Position numbers and translations under genes: made by a program | Source: Terriglobales bacterium | GTDB taxonomy: Bacteria > Acidobacteriota > Terriglobia > Terriglobales > Acidobacteriaceae | DNA length: 64,000 bases | Direction of reading: 5' to 3' | Assembly (NCBI GenBank): GCA_035561515.1 | Contig: DATMXP010000028.1 | Location: 1 to 64,000, forward strand | Notes under the pieces: model-generated | The model's input: only the letters and a program-made list of their open reading frames with translations | What the model was told of the DNA's origin: nothing | Database searches by the model: none | In this document: positions 7,765 through 15,596 of the stretch, in pieces | How positions within the stretch are numbered: position 1 is the stretch's first letter | How the letters are laid out: every line of letters begins with the position of its first letter

Positions 7765-8328
7765 TTACGATAACGATTTCTTAGCAAGCCCGACTGTCTT
7801 CCACGTCATCTCCGCGAACGTCACTGCAATGACTGCACCGGATGCGAATAAGAATTTGTGTTGCATCAGCGACCTTCCATTAGCCGTCAATTCGTGCGAC
7901 AGCAAGCTGTCAATCTGCTTGTGACCACCCCAGTGAAACCATGGCTCGGTCGGGAGGTCCACTTGCAGCGACTCAAGTTTCCGATACCTGAGTTCGTGTA
8001 GTGTCTTTTCATCGAAGCTGAGGAAGGTCGCACGAACCGCAGCTTGCGAAGGCCGGACAATCGCCTTCTTGGCAGTACCGAGTGCATCACCGAATGTGAA
8101 CTCCAACAGATTGCTGTCGAAGAGTGGATCCTTTTCGTCGGTGAATCTTTCGTATGTACGCTTGGCAAGTCTGGGACGTAACTTCCTCAACTGTTTGTTG
8201 TAGGCGCGGTACAGCTGCTTCGATTTCTCGTGAGCCCGCCGAAGCCGATCCGGGTCAAACGGTTCCGCGTTCCACGCATTCTGCAACTCGCGGTCATAGT
8301 AGGTGAGCGGTTCAGGGTTTGCGTTCAT
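7765..8328 (-). CDS. Hypothetical protein lying between two copies of the pyrD 3' end
   Basis: 187 residues from the ATG at 8328; the frame stays open to a GTG at 8370 which would add 14 residues. It is rich in charged and aromatic residues with helical segments (RLRRAHEKSKQLYRAYNKQL, residues about 27-46) and a hydrophobic stretch at about 162-178 that could be a C-terminal membrane anchor. I recognise no family and see no catalytic motif. It is bracketed by the 62-base pyrD duplication, so it is probably the cargo of the inserted DNA. No mobility gene accompanies it. Confidence 0.55.
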   Translation of the reverse strand: MNANPEPLTYYDRELQNAWNAEPFDPDRLRRAHEKSKQLYRAYNKQLRKLRPRLAKRTYERFTDEKDPLFDSNLLEFTFGDALGTAKKAIVRPSQAAVRATFLSFDEKTLHELRYRKLESLQVDLPTEPWFHWGGHKQIDSLLSHELTANGRSLMQHKFLFASGAVIAVTFAEMTWKTVGLAKKSLS

Positions 8329-8432
8329 GCTTAATAGCCACTCTATTCCTAACCACACCCAGAGTTCCACAACTCATCACAAACGCGGCCTGAAGGCCCG
8401 CTCTTTCAAATCTCTCCGGAATCCGATTTGGC

Positions 8433-9401
8433 TTATCCCTCTGTTATCAACCCGCCGATCAGGTCGGTGATGTTTTCGATGTTGTGCTCGAAGCACCAGC
8501 TTTCGAGGGCGTCCACCAACTTTTCCGTTGCGCACGGGTCCCAGTAGTTGGCGGTACCGACTTCGACTGCTGCCGCGCCGGCAAGCATGAACTCGATCAC
8601 GTCCACGGCGGTGCTGATGCCGCCGATACCGATGACCGGAATTTCGACCGTGTGCGAGGCCTCGTAGACCATGCGCAGAGCGATGGGCTTGATAGCCGGA
8701 CCGGAGAGTCCGCCGGTAACGGTAGAGATGCGCGGCTTGCGGGTTTCGGCGTCAATGGCCATGGCAGTAAAGGTGTTGACGAGGGAGATGGCGTCGGCTC
8801 CGGCCTCGGCGGCCGCATGTGCCATGGTGGCAATGCTGGTCACGTTTGGTGACAGCTTTACGATCAGCGGACGGCGCGCGGCGCTCTTGCACAGCGCCAC
8901 CAGTTCCATGAGCATGCCCGGTTCGGTGCCGAACGCCATGCCTCCGCGCTTCACGTTGGGGCACGAAACGTTCAGCTCATAGGCGGCGATGCCTTCGCCG
9001 TCGTTGAGCATCCGGATGACGGCTTCGTAGTCTTCACGCGTGTATCCGAAGACATTGGCGATGACGTTAATGTTCTTCAGCTTGCGCAGGTGCGGGAGCT
9101 TGTCTTTGAGGAACGCCTCGACGCCGATGTTCTGAAGGCCAATGGAGTTCAACATCCCGGCCGCAGTTTCGAAGAGGCGCGGCGGCGGATTGCCCGGCAT
9201 CGGCTCTCGCGAGAGGCCTTTGACGACGAAGCCGCCGAGTTTGTCGAGAGCGACGACGTCCTCGAACTCCACGCCATAGCTGAAGGTTCCGCTAGCGGCG
9301 ATGATGGGGTTCTTGAACTTCAGCCCGGCGAAGCCGACGTTAAGGTTCGGCTTGGGCTGGGCGCCGCGGCGGGGACGTGGGGCGGTAGAGGTACTGCTCA
9401 T
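8433..9401 (-). CDS. pyrD: Dihydroorotate dehydrogenase, catalytic subunit (class 1B type)
   Basis: 322 residues. It oxidises dihydroorotate to orotate, the fourth step of pyrimidine synthesis, using FMN. The active-site base is Cys147 in NVSCPNV, as in class 1 enzymes, and the phosphate-binding GIGGIST and VEVGTANY blocks near the C-terminus are intact. Residues 1-20 are a non-conserved, Pro/Arg-rich extension. Class 1B enzymes normally pair with PyrK, which is not in this window. Its ATG overlaps the stop of the upstream phosphatase gene by four bases (ATGA), so the two are probably translationally coupled. Its last 62 bases are duplicated downstream. Confidence 0.92.
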   Translation of the reverse strand: MSSTSTAPRPRRGAQPKPNLNVGFAGLKFKNPIIAASGTFSYGVEFEDVVALDKLGGFVVKGLSREPMPGNPPPRLFETAAGMLNSIGLQNIGVEAFLKDKLPHLRKLKNINVIANVFGYTREDYEAVIRMLNDGEGIAAYELNVSCPNVKRGGMAFGTEPGMLMELVALCKSAARRPLIVKLSPNVTSIATMAHAAAEAGADAISLVNTFTAMAIDAETRKPRISTVTGGLSGPAIKPIALRMVYEASHTVEIPVIGIGGISTAVDVIEFMLAGAAAVEVGTANYWDPCATEKLVDALESWCFEHNIENITDLIGGLITEG

Positions 9402-11002
9402 CGTTTACTCTCCGAAGCGGGTTTCGCCAGGGCTTCCGTCAAGACGCGGCCGACGGCGGCGGAAGGTGAATTGATTCCTAGAAGGTTGGCGAGCGTGACG
9501 GCCATGTCGACAGGCTCGCAACGTCCGCGATAGGTGCCGGGTTGGAAGGGCAATCCGAAAAACATGAGCGGCACGTGCGTGTCGTAGCTGTAAGGCATGG
9601 CGTGATCGGTGCCGGTGCCTGACTTACGGGTGACGGTGAAAGGCGGCGAGAAGGCGTAGAGGTACCATCCGCCTTGCGGTGCATAGCTGTTGGCAAATTT
9701 CTTCCCGAGCGGCGTGGGCGGAAGATCGTGGCGTGCGATCTGCGAACGTCCGACATACCCGCGGCTCCCGAACTGCGTGAGAATGTCCGCCACCTGGCGC
9801 TCGGCGTCGTCTTCGTTGAGCTTCGCGGCAGTGAATGCATCGGGATTCAGGAAGACAAGCGGCCATTCGGTTTGGGGAACGTACTCGGCCTTGCCGTATT
9901 TCGCGCTGAGCTGAGTGTTAATGGCGGAGCGGATCTTTTCGTCGACGAGATATCCGGAAGGTACGCCGATGGTTTTCGTGAACGATGGCGCGGTGGAGAC
10001 GCCGTGGTCGGCGGAGAGGGCGATCCAGAGATTGCCGAGGCCAAGACGGTTGCCGAGGAACTCGAAGAATCCGGCGAGTTGACGGTCGATGGCCTGCACC
10101 ATAGCGCGACTTTCGTCGGTGTTGGGGCCGACCTTGTGGCCGAGGATGTCAGGCGCTGACAGGCTGATCAGCAGCAGGTCGGTGGCAGGACCTTCGCCCA
10201 GCTTTTCCTGGGTGACGAGTTCGCGCGCGAAGTCGAGTTCGAAGTCGTTGGCGTAGGGCGTGGAGCCGACGATCTCATAGAAGCTGTCTTCGCCTCTCAA
10301 CTCGGCCGGCTTCGAGGTGCGACGCAGGAGTTTGTCACCGACCTTCCAGTCGCGATTCCAGTATTTTTCCGCCGGGTTCGTCTTGTTGTACGACTTCACC
10401 CAGTCGGGGAGGTCCTTCATGTAGTAAGTCGAGGTGATCCATTGGCCGGAGTACTTGTACGGCCAGAAGGCGGTACCGGAGTATCCGGCGGGAAGAATGG
10501 AGGAGCGTTCTTTCAGAGAGATGGCGAACACGCGAGACTTCCCGTCCGTCGCCATACGGAGTTCATCGCCGAGAGTGTCGGCGAGGAGGTTGTGCGGGGA
10601 GAAGCCGGGGTAGTTGCCGTCGAGTCCGACGAGACGGGTGGAGTCGTCATCGACGGCCGTGATCATCTTCTTCTTTGTCGCGTCGTACCACTCGTTGTTG
10701 AGGATGCCGTGCCCGTTGGAGTAGGTGCCGGTGAACAGAGTGGCGTGTCCCGGGGCGGTGCGGGTGTTGGCGTACTGATAATTGCAGTCGCTAAACCAGG
10801 CTCCGCGGTCCATCAGGAGGCGGAAGCCGTTGGGGCCGAACTGGTCGCGACCGCGATCGAGGTAGTCACCACGGAACTGGTCGATGATGATGACGACGAC
10901 GAGTTTCGGCTGGCCGTTATATGCGGAGGCCCATCCGGTTGCAGGAATGAAAAAAATTGCACATGAGATAACGGCGAGTATGAAAGCTGCGCGGCGTCCC
11001 AT
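9398..11002 (-). CDS. Secreted alkaline phosphatase-superfamily enzyme (PafA-like)
   Basis: The frame is open from 11485, but the ATG at 11002 gives a proper signal peptide (MGRRAAFILAV..., cleavage near ATGWASA), so I use that start: 534 residues. The alkaline phosphatase fold is shown by the first metal site IDQFRGDYL, the catalytic Thr in TRTAPGHATLFTGTYS, the second-site residues in SAPDILGHKVGP, the SADHGVS block, and the late His in TDHAMPYSYDTHVP. A Thr nucleophile with this layout is typical of PafA-type phosphomonoesterases/phosphodiesterases in the periplasm or outside. It ends overlapping pyrD by four bases; the functional link is unclear. Confidence 0.87.
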   Translation of the reverse strand: MGRRAAFILAVISCAIFFIPATGWASAYNGQPKLVVVIIIDQFRGDYLDRGRDQFGPNGFRLLMDRGAWFSDCNYQYANTRTAPGHATLFTGTYSNGHGILNNEWYDATKKKMITAVDDDSTRLVGLDGNYPGFSPHNLLADTLGDELRMATDGKSRVFAISLKERSSILPAGYSGTAFWPYKYSGQWITSTYYMKDLPDWVKSYNKTNPAEKYWNRDWKVGDKLLRRTSKPAELRGEDSFYEIVGSTPYANDFELDFARELVTQEKLGEGPATDLLLISLSAPDILGHKVGPNTDESRAMVQAIDRQLAGFFEFLGNRLGLGNLWIALSADHGVSTAPSFTKTIGVPSGYLVDEKIRSAINTQLSAKYGKAEYVPQTEWPLVFLNPDAFTAAKLNEDDAERQVADILTQFGSRGYVGRSQIARHDLPPTPLGKKFANSYAPQGGWYLYAFSPPFTVTRKSGTGTDHAMPYSYDTHVPLMFFGLPFQPGTYRGRCEPVDMAVTLANLLGINSPSAAVGRVLTEALAKPASESKR

Positions 11003-11111
11003 GCTTCTAGTGTACCGAAAGCAGCGACTTTGAATCTGTCGACAATCAAGGATATGGACGGTAATATCGATCAACTCACATCTATAAGCTTTCAACAGGA
11101 GAAAACAGGGG

Positions 11112-11537
11112 ATGAGGAAACTCACACTTTTGGGCGGAATTCTGCTCGTATGTGTAACGGGCATTTCTGCCATGGCACAAACCGCTGCAACGCCGGCGAA
11201 ACCGGCCGGTAACCTCGCGCGCGGGAAATATCTGGTGAACAACGTGGGCATGTGCTCGGACTGCCATACGCCGATGGACAAGAGGGGGAACCTGGTAAGG
11301 GCGAAATTCCTGCAGGGCACTCCGCTGATGTTCAAGCCCACGGTGCCGGTTCCAGGATGGATGGAAGCGGCTCCGGGCATTGCGGGACTGGAGTGGACGG
11401 ACGAGGAAGCGATCACGTTCTTCACGACCGGCAAGCGTCCGAACGGCACGATGGCCGCGCCTCCGATGCCGCAGTTCCGCTTCAATAAAGCGGATGCCGC
11501 GGCGGTTACGGCGTACCTGAAGTCGTTGAAGAAGTAA
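11112..11537 (+). CDS. Monohaem c-type cytochrome, periplasmic
   Basis: 141 residues with a Sec signal peptide at 1-22 ([23 protein letters not shown] region). The haem-binding motif is Cys48-Ser-Asp-Cys51-His52. Candidate distal Met ligands lie in AAPPMPQF at about 120. The C-terminal [15 protein letters not shown] is the usual last helix of class I cytochromes. It probably carries electrons in the periplasm. No oxidase or dehydrogenase partner is adjacent. A GGGG/GGAG ribosome site precedes the ATG and a hairpin follows the stop. Confidence 0.88.
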   Translation: MRKLTLLGGILLVCVTGISAMAQTAATPAKPAGNLARGKYLVNNVGMCSDCHTPMDKRGNLVRAKFLQGTPLMFKPTVPVPGWMEAAPGIAGLEWTDEEAITFFTTGKRPNGTMAAPPMPQFRFNKADAAAVTAYLKSLKK

Positions 11538-11545
11538 TTGCGGCT

Positions 11546-11567
11546 GGGGCGACCGCCCGGTCGCCCC
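11546..11567 (+). terminator. Hairpin after the cytochrome c gene
   Basis: A perfect 9-base GC-rich stem (GGGGCGACC with GGTCGCCCC) with a GCCC loop begins nine bases after the stop. There is no strong T-run, so it may be a weak terminator. Confidence 0.5.
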
Positions 11568-11619
11568 GCTTACTCCCACGTGCAGTGCCACCCCTCCGAC
11601 TGATACAGTTATTGCTTCT

Positions 11620-12942
11620 ATGCTCGACTTATCTTTTGTCCGTGATCATCTGGAACTTGTAGAAGAGAAACTGCGCCAGCGGGGTGCGAATCCTGCCGAA
11701 CTTTTGGGCAATTTCCGCGAAATTGACCAGGACCGTCGCCGTGCCATTGCCGAACTCGAGAACCTGCAAAAAGACCGCAATACGATGTCGAAGCGCATCG
11801 GCGAGTTCAAAGGCAAGGAGAAAAAAGGTCAACTCACCGAGGCCGAGAAAGGCGAGTTGGAGGCCATCTCTGCGCAGGTGACGAAGTTCAAGGAGCAGAT
11901 CCCTGCCCTCGAAGAACGCGTCAAGGAAGACGAAGGGAAGTTCTACGAAATCCTGAAGAGCATTCCGAATATTCCGCATGAGTCGGTGCCGGTGGGCAAA
12001 TCCGAGCACGATAACGTGGAAGTGCGACGGTGGGGCAAGCCGCGGGAGTTTGATTTCACTCCAAAGCCGCATTGGGAAGTGGGCGAGCAACTTGGAGTGC
12101 TGGACCTGAATCGAGCGGCCAAGCTGAGTGGCGCGCGGTTTGCCGTGTACTGGGACTTGGGCGCGAAGTTGGAACGCGCGTTGGCGAATTTCATGCTCGA
12201 TCTGCATACGAAGGAGCATGGTTATACGGAAGTCCTGCCGCCGTACATGGTGAACGCGGAGTCGATGTATGGCACGGGTCAGTTGCCGAAGTTTGAGCAG
12301 GACCTGTTTAAGGTTCCACATGGAGACAGGAATCTGTACCTGATTCCCACGGCGGAAGTGCCCGTTACGAATCTGTATCGCGATGAAGTGATCGAGACTG
12401 ACCGATTGCCGGTTTCGCTGACTGCGTATACGCCTTGTTTCCGAAGCGAGGCGGGATCGTATGGGAAGGATGTGCGTGGAATTATCCGGCAGCACCAGTT
12501 CCAGAAGGTGGAGTTGGTGAAGTTCACGCGGCCCGAGGATTCGTACGCACAGCACGAGAAACTGACACGCGACGCAGAGACGATTTTGCAGAAGTTGAAC
12601 TTGCCCTATCGGACGGTTTGTTTGTGCACGGCGGACATGGGGTTCGCGTCGGCGAAGACGTATGACCTGGAAGTATGGCTGCCGGGGCAGAACCTGTTTC
12701 GCGAGATTTCGTCATGCTCGAACTTCGAAGCGTTCCAGGCGCGGAGGGCGAACATCCGCTATAAGCCGGAAGGTAAGAGCAAGACCGACTATGTCCACAC
12801 GCTGAACGGCAGCGGACTGGCGGTCGGAAGAACGTGGTTAGCAATCCTTGAGAATTATCAGCAAGCAGATGGGAGCGTGGTGATTCCGGAGGCGCTGAGG
12901 CCGTACATGGGCGTGGAGCGGATTGAGCCGAGGAAGATGTAG
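11620..12942 (+). CDS. serS: Seryl-tRNA synthetase
   Basis: 440 residues, normal length for the bacterial enzyme. It charges tRNA-Ser (and tRNA-Sec) with serine. The N-terminal long coiled-coil arm that contacts the tRNA variable loop spans about 30-110. Class II motif 2 is seen at about residues 269-290 ([18 protein letters not shown]) and motif 3 near the end ([20 protein letters not shown]). The start context has no clear ribosome site, but the family N-terminus ([12 protein letters not shown]) begins exactly at this ATG. Stands alone, closed by a hairpin terminator. Confidence 0.97.
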   Translation: MLDLSFVRDHLELVEEKLRQRGANPAELLGNFREIDQDRRRAIAELENLQKDRNTMSKRIGEFKGKEKKGQLTEAEKGELEAISAQVTKFKEQIPALEERVKEDEGKFYEILKSIPNIPHESVPVGKSEHDNVEVRRWGKPREFDFTPKPHWEVGEQLGVLDLNRAAKLSGARFAVYWDLGAKLERALANFMLDLHTKEHGYTEVLPPYMVNAESMYGTGQLPKFEQDLFKVPHGDRNLYLIPTAEVPVTNLYRDEVIETDRLPVSLTAYTPCFRSEAGSYGKDVRGIIRQHQFQKVELVKFTRPEDSYAQHEKLTRDAETILQKLNLPYRTVCLCTADMGFASAKTYDLEVWLPGQNLFREISSCSNFEAFQARRANIRYKPEGKSKTDYVHTLNGSGLAVGRTWLAILENYQQADGSVVIPEALRPYMGVERIEPRKM

Positions 12943-12970
12943 CTAGAGTTAGCGGTTTAGGCGGTAGGAG

Positions 12971-12989
12971 GGCGCGACGCGGTCGCGCC
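12971..12989 (+). terminator. Rho-independent terminator after serS
   Basis: Stem GGCGCGAC/GTCGCGCC (8 bases, perfect, 3-base loop) followed by TTTACCGTTTTT, 28 bases after the serS stop. Confidence 0.65.
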
Positions 12990-13562
12990 TTTACCGTTTT
13001 TGGGATCATTGATTTCCGGGGCAGACCCGAGATTCTGCTCTGGTTCGGGCTTTTGAAGGCTCGGTATTTCTGAGAAACTAACCGCGAGGATGAAGGTTGT
13101 CGGCAGCGTCACAATACATGTGTGACCTACGACACAGACTCATGGTACGGGGTGACTCCATTATCCTCGGCACCGATACGGCTGGGGCGGCGCAAAGTTC
13201 GCCTCCGGTTGGGAGGCGTTTCCAGATGGCCAATCTGCATCATAGCCGGTTGCTAATATCGAAACGCCCAGAAAGCTTCGTTCTCACGAAGATGCGGCCT
13301 CCGCTCCTGTCCTCCGCAACGCATCTTGAGAGACCCGGCCCGCCGGGATATGCGAGGTTGACCGGTGCGAATGCGCGCCCCCCGTACGGAATAGAACGTA
13401 TTTCATACTCATACTCAGTAAGGCTTCATTCTTCTAAATCAGGCCCTGGTTCCAAGCATTTCATTAAGACATAGGAGCATTGCCACCCCGGTCCCGCCAC
13501 CTGAAAGCTTGCTTATCGGTTTAGGGGAGTAGTGTTCCTGTTTGGCACCAAGAGGAGGAGAG
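12990..13562. promoter_or_regulatory. Long leader/regulatory region upstream of the acetate uptake genes
   Basis: About 570 bases without a gene. I see an inverted repeat GTCACA-N7-TGTGAC at 13108-13126 that could be a regulator site, and a hairpin CGCCTCC/GGAGGCG at 13200-13218. The last 20 bases carry the AGGAGGAG ribosome site of the DUF485 gene. No sigma-54 promoter with both GG and GC elements is evident. The length suggests regulated transcription or an untranslated leader, but no known riboswitch is recognised. Confidence 0.35.
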
Positions 13563-13937
13563 ATGCCTCAAGAGGTAACGGCTGGGAGTCAGCCTGTCGC
13601 CAACCAACAACCGGAAGACGTGTGGGAACACGTCGCCTCCATGGACGAGTTCAAGCTTCTTTTGATTGCCAAGTGGGAGTTCGTCATCCCGGCGGTGATC
13701 ACGTTTGTCGTCTACTACTTTCTGCTGCCGATTTCCGTCGGCTACTTTCCGGAGTTGATGGACAAGCGGATCGGTCCTGTCAACCTGGCTTACCTGTTTG
13801 CCCTTTCGCAATTCTTTGTGGCGTGGCTGATCGCTGCTTTGTATGTCCGCGGCGCAAGGAAATTCGACGACTTTGGAACTCGCATCATGGAACACCTTGA
13901 CCGGCGGGAAGCAGAACGCCTGAAGGGAGAAAACTAA
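13563..13937 (+). CDS. DUF485-type small membrane partner of the acetate symporter
   Basis: 124 residues from the ATG at 13563, chosen because AAGAGGAGGAG sits just before it; an in-frame codon upstream is not needed. Two membrane segments lie at about 43-63 and 85-105, with a conserved short loop containing YFPELMDKRIGPVN. DUF485 (YjcH-like) proteins are encoded next to ActP-type sodium/solute symporters and are thought to be accessory subunits. The stop lies one base before the actP ATG, so the two are translated together. Confidence 0.8.
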   Translation: MPQEVTAGSQPVANQQPEDVWEHVASMDEFKLLLIAKWEFVIPAVITFVVYYFLLPISVGYFPELMDKRIGPVNLAYLFALSQFFVAWLIAALYVRGARKFDDFGTRIMEHLDRREAERLKGEN

Positions 13938-13938
13938 C

Positions 13939-15549
13939 ATGTCGTTAACACTCGTTCTCTTCCTCGCGTTCATTGTCGTTACTCTTGGGATCACATACTG
14001 GGCTGCCCAGCGCTCCAAAGGCGCGGGCGCTTACTTTGCTGCCGGACGCCGGATCACCGCCTGGCAAAACGGCGTGGCTGTGGCGGGCGATTACATGTCC
14101 GCGGCCTCTTTCCTTGGCATCGCGGGTTTGATTGCGTTTTTCGGATACGACGGGTTCATGTACTCGGTTGGATGGCTGGTGGCGTACCTGACCGTGCTGC
14201 TGGTGGTTGCAGAGCCGCTGCGCAACGCCGGCAAGTACACGATGGCCGACGTACTCGCGTATCGACTGAGCCCCCGACCGGTAAGGGCGATGGCGTCGTT
14301 GAGCACGCTGACCGTCAGCACGTTCTACATGATTGCCCAGATGGTCGGCGCTGGAGCACTGGTGTCGCTGCTGTTAAAGGGCTCCGGCATACAGTTCCAC
14401 ACCGCCGTGGTCGGAGTGGGAATCCTGATGATCGTTTACGTCGTATTCGGCGGAATGCTGGCGACGACGTGGGTGCAGATCATCAAAGCCATTCTGCTGA
14501 TGAGCGGCACGATCCTGCTGAGCATCCTGGTGATGGCGCACTTCGGTTTCAGTTTCAGCGCGTTCTTTGACGCGGTCGGTCACGTGAAAACCGGGGTGGA
14601 TCCGAAGACGGGAGCCGATGTGGTTAAGGACTTCCTGCAACCGGGGCTTCGCTTCAAACCACCGTATGGCGCGCTTGACTTGATCTCGCTCGGCATGGCA
14701 CTGATCTTCGGGACGGCAGGACTGCCACACATTCTGGTCCGCTTCTACACCGTACCCGACGCAAAGACGGCCCGGCACAGCGTGGTCTGGGCGATGGTGC
14801 TCATCGGTACCTTCTACATCATGACAACGTTCCTGGGCTTTGGAGCGGCGACCATCGTAGGCCAAACGTTCATCAAGCAGAACGGCGGAACAAACATGAG
14901 CGCTCCGCTGCTTGCGCAGGTGCTCGCCGGAGACGTGTTCTTCGCGTTCATTTCGGCGATTGCCTTCGCGACCATCCTCGCGGTGGTAGCGGGGTTGACG
15001 ATTTCGGCTTCGACCTCGTTCGCTCACGATCTGTGGACCAACGTGATTCATCGTGGCGTCGAGCGAAAACCGGGTGAAGAAGTGCGGGTTGCGCGTATCA
15101 CGGCGTTCGTGGTGGGTGGCATTTCAATGGGCATCGCGATCATGCTCGGGCCGACCGCAAACGTTGCGTTTCTAGTGGCGCTGGCGTTTGCCGTAGCGGC
15201 GTCGGCAAACCTGCCGGTGATTGTGCTTTCCATCTACTGGAAGCGCTTTAACACCACAGGAGCGGTGCTTGGACTGGCTAGCGGACTGGTGGGTTCCATC
15301 CTGCTGATCTTTATCGGGCCGAGCATCATGGGCGTGGATGCGCCCGGAGCAGCGGTTCACCACATGATTCAGCGGGCTCCCATCTTCCCACTCGAAAATC
15401 CCGGGATCCTCAGCATTCCGATTGGGTTCGCTGGAGCGGTACTGGGAACGCTGCTGAGCAAACGTGAAGCGACGGCGGAACACAAGTTCACCGAGCTTCA
15501 GGTTCGCGCCAACACTGGACTGGGTGCCGAGAAGGCGACGGCACATTAA
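13939..15549 (+). CDS. actP: Sodium/solute symporter of the ActP (acetate permease) type
   Basis: 536 residues with about 13 predicted membrane segments. It belongs to the SSS family: the N-terminal block YFAAGRRITAWQNGVAVAGDYMSAASFLG and the LPHILVRFYTVPDA region are typical of ActP. It should import acetate or other short monocarboxylates with a cation. Context strongly supports acetate: DUF485 partner directly upstream and two acetyl-CoA synthetase genes downstream on the same strand. A hairpin between actP and the first acs gene could tune their relative expression. Confidence 0.88.
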   Translation: MSLTLVLFLAFIVVTLGITYWAAQRSKGAGAYFAAGRRITAWQNGVAVAGDYMSAASFLGIAGLIAFFGYDGFMYSVGWLVAYLTVLLVVAEPLRNAGKYTMADVLAYRLSPRPVRAMASLSTLTVSTFYMIAQMVGAGALVSLLLKGSGIQFHTAVVGVGILMIVYVVFGGMLATTWVQIIKAILLMSGTILLSILVMAHFGFSFSAFFDAVGHVKTGVDPKTGADVVKDFLQPGLRFKPPYGALDLISLGMALIFGTAGLPHILVRFYTVPDAKTARHSVVWAMVLIGTFYIMTTFLGFGAATIVGQTFIKQNGGTNMSAPLLAQVLAGDVFFAFISAIAFATILAVVAGLTISASTSFAHDLWTNVIHRGVERKPGEEVRVARITAFVVGGISMGIAIMLGPTANVAFLVALAFAVAASANLPVIVLSIYWKRFNTTGAVLGLASGLVGSILLIFIGPSIMGVDAPGAAVHHMIQRAPIFPLENPGILSIPIGFAGAVLGTLLSKREATAEHKFTELQVRANTGLGAEKATAH

Positions 15550-15557
15550 TACAAGAG

Positions 15558-15581
15558 GAGGCCGGGGCAAACCCCGGCCTC
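15558..15581 (+). terminator. Intercistronic hairpin between actP and the first acs gene
   Basis: A perfect 10-base stem GAGGCCGGGG/CCCCGGCCTC with CAAA loop, starting eight bases after the actP stop. There is no T-run, and the next start codon is only 15 bases further, so partial termination or RNA stabilisation is more likely than full termination. Confidence 0.5.
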
Positions 15582-15596
15582 TCGGAGATTTGCATC

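Noticed and set aside
11003-11485. N-terminal extension of the phosphatase frame
   Set aside because: It runs antisense through the cytochrome c gene and puts the signal peptide in the middle of the protein; the ATG at 11002 is the natural start.
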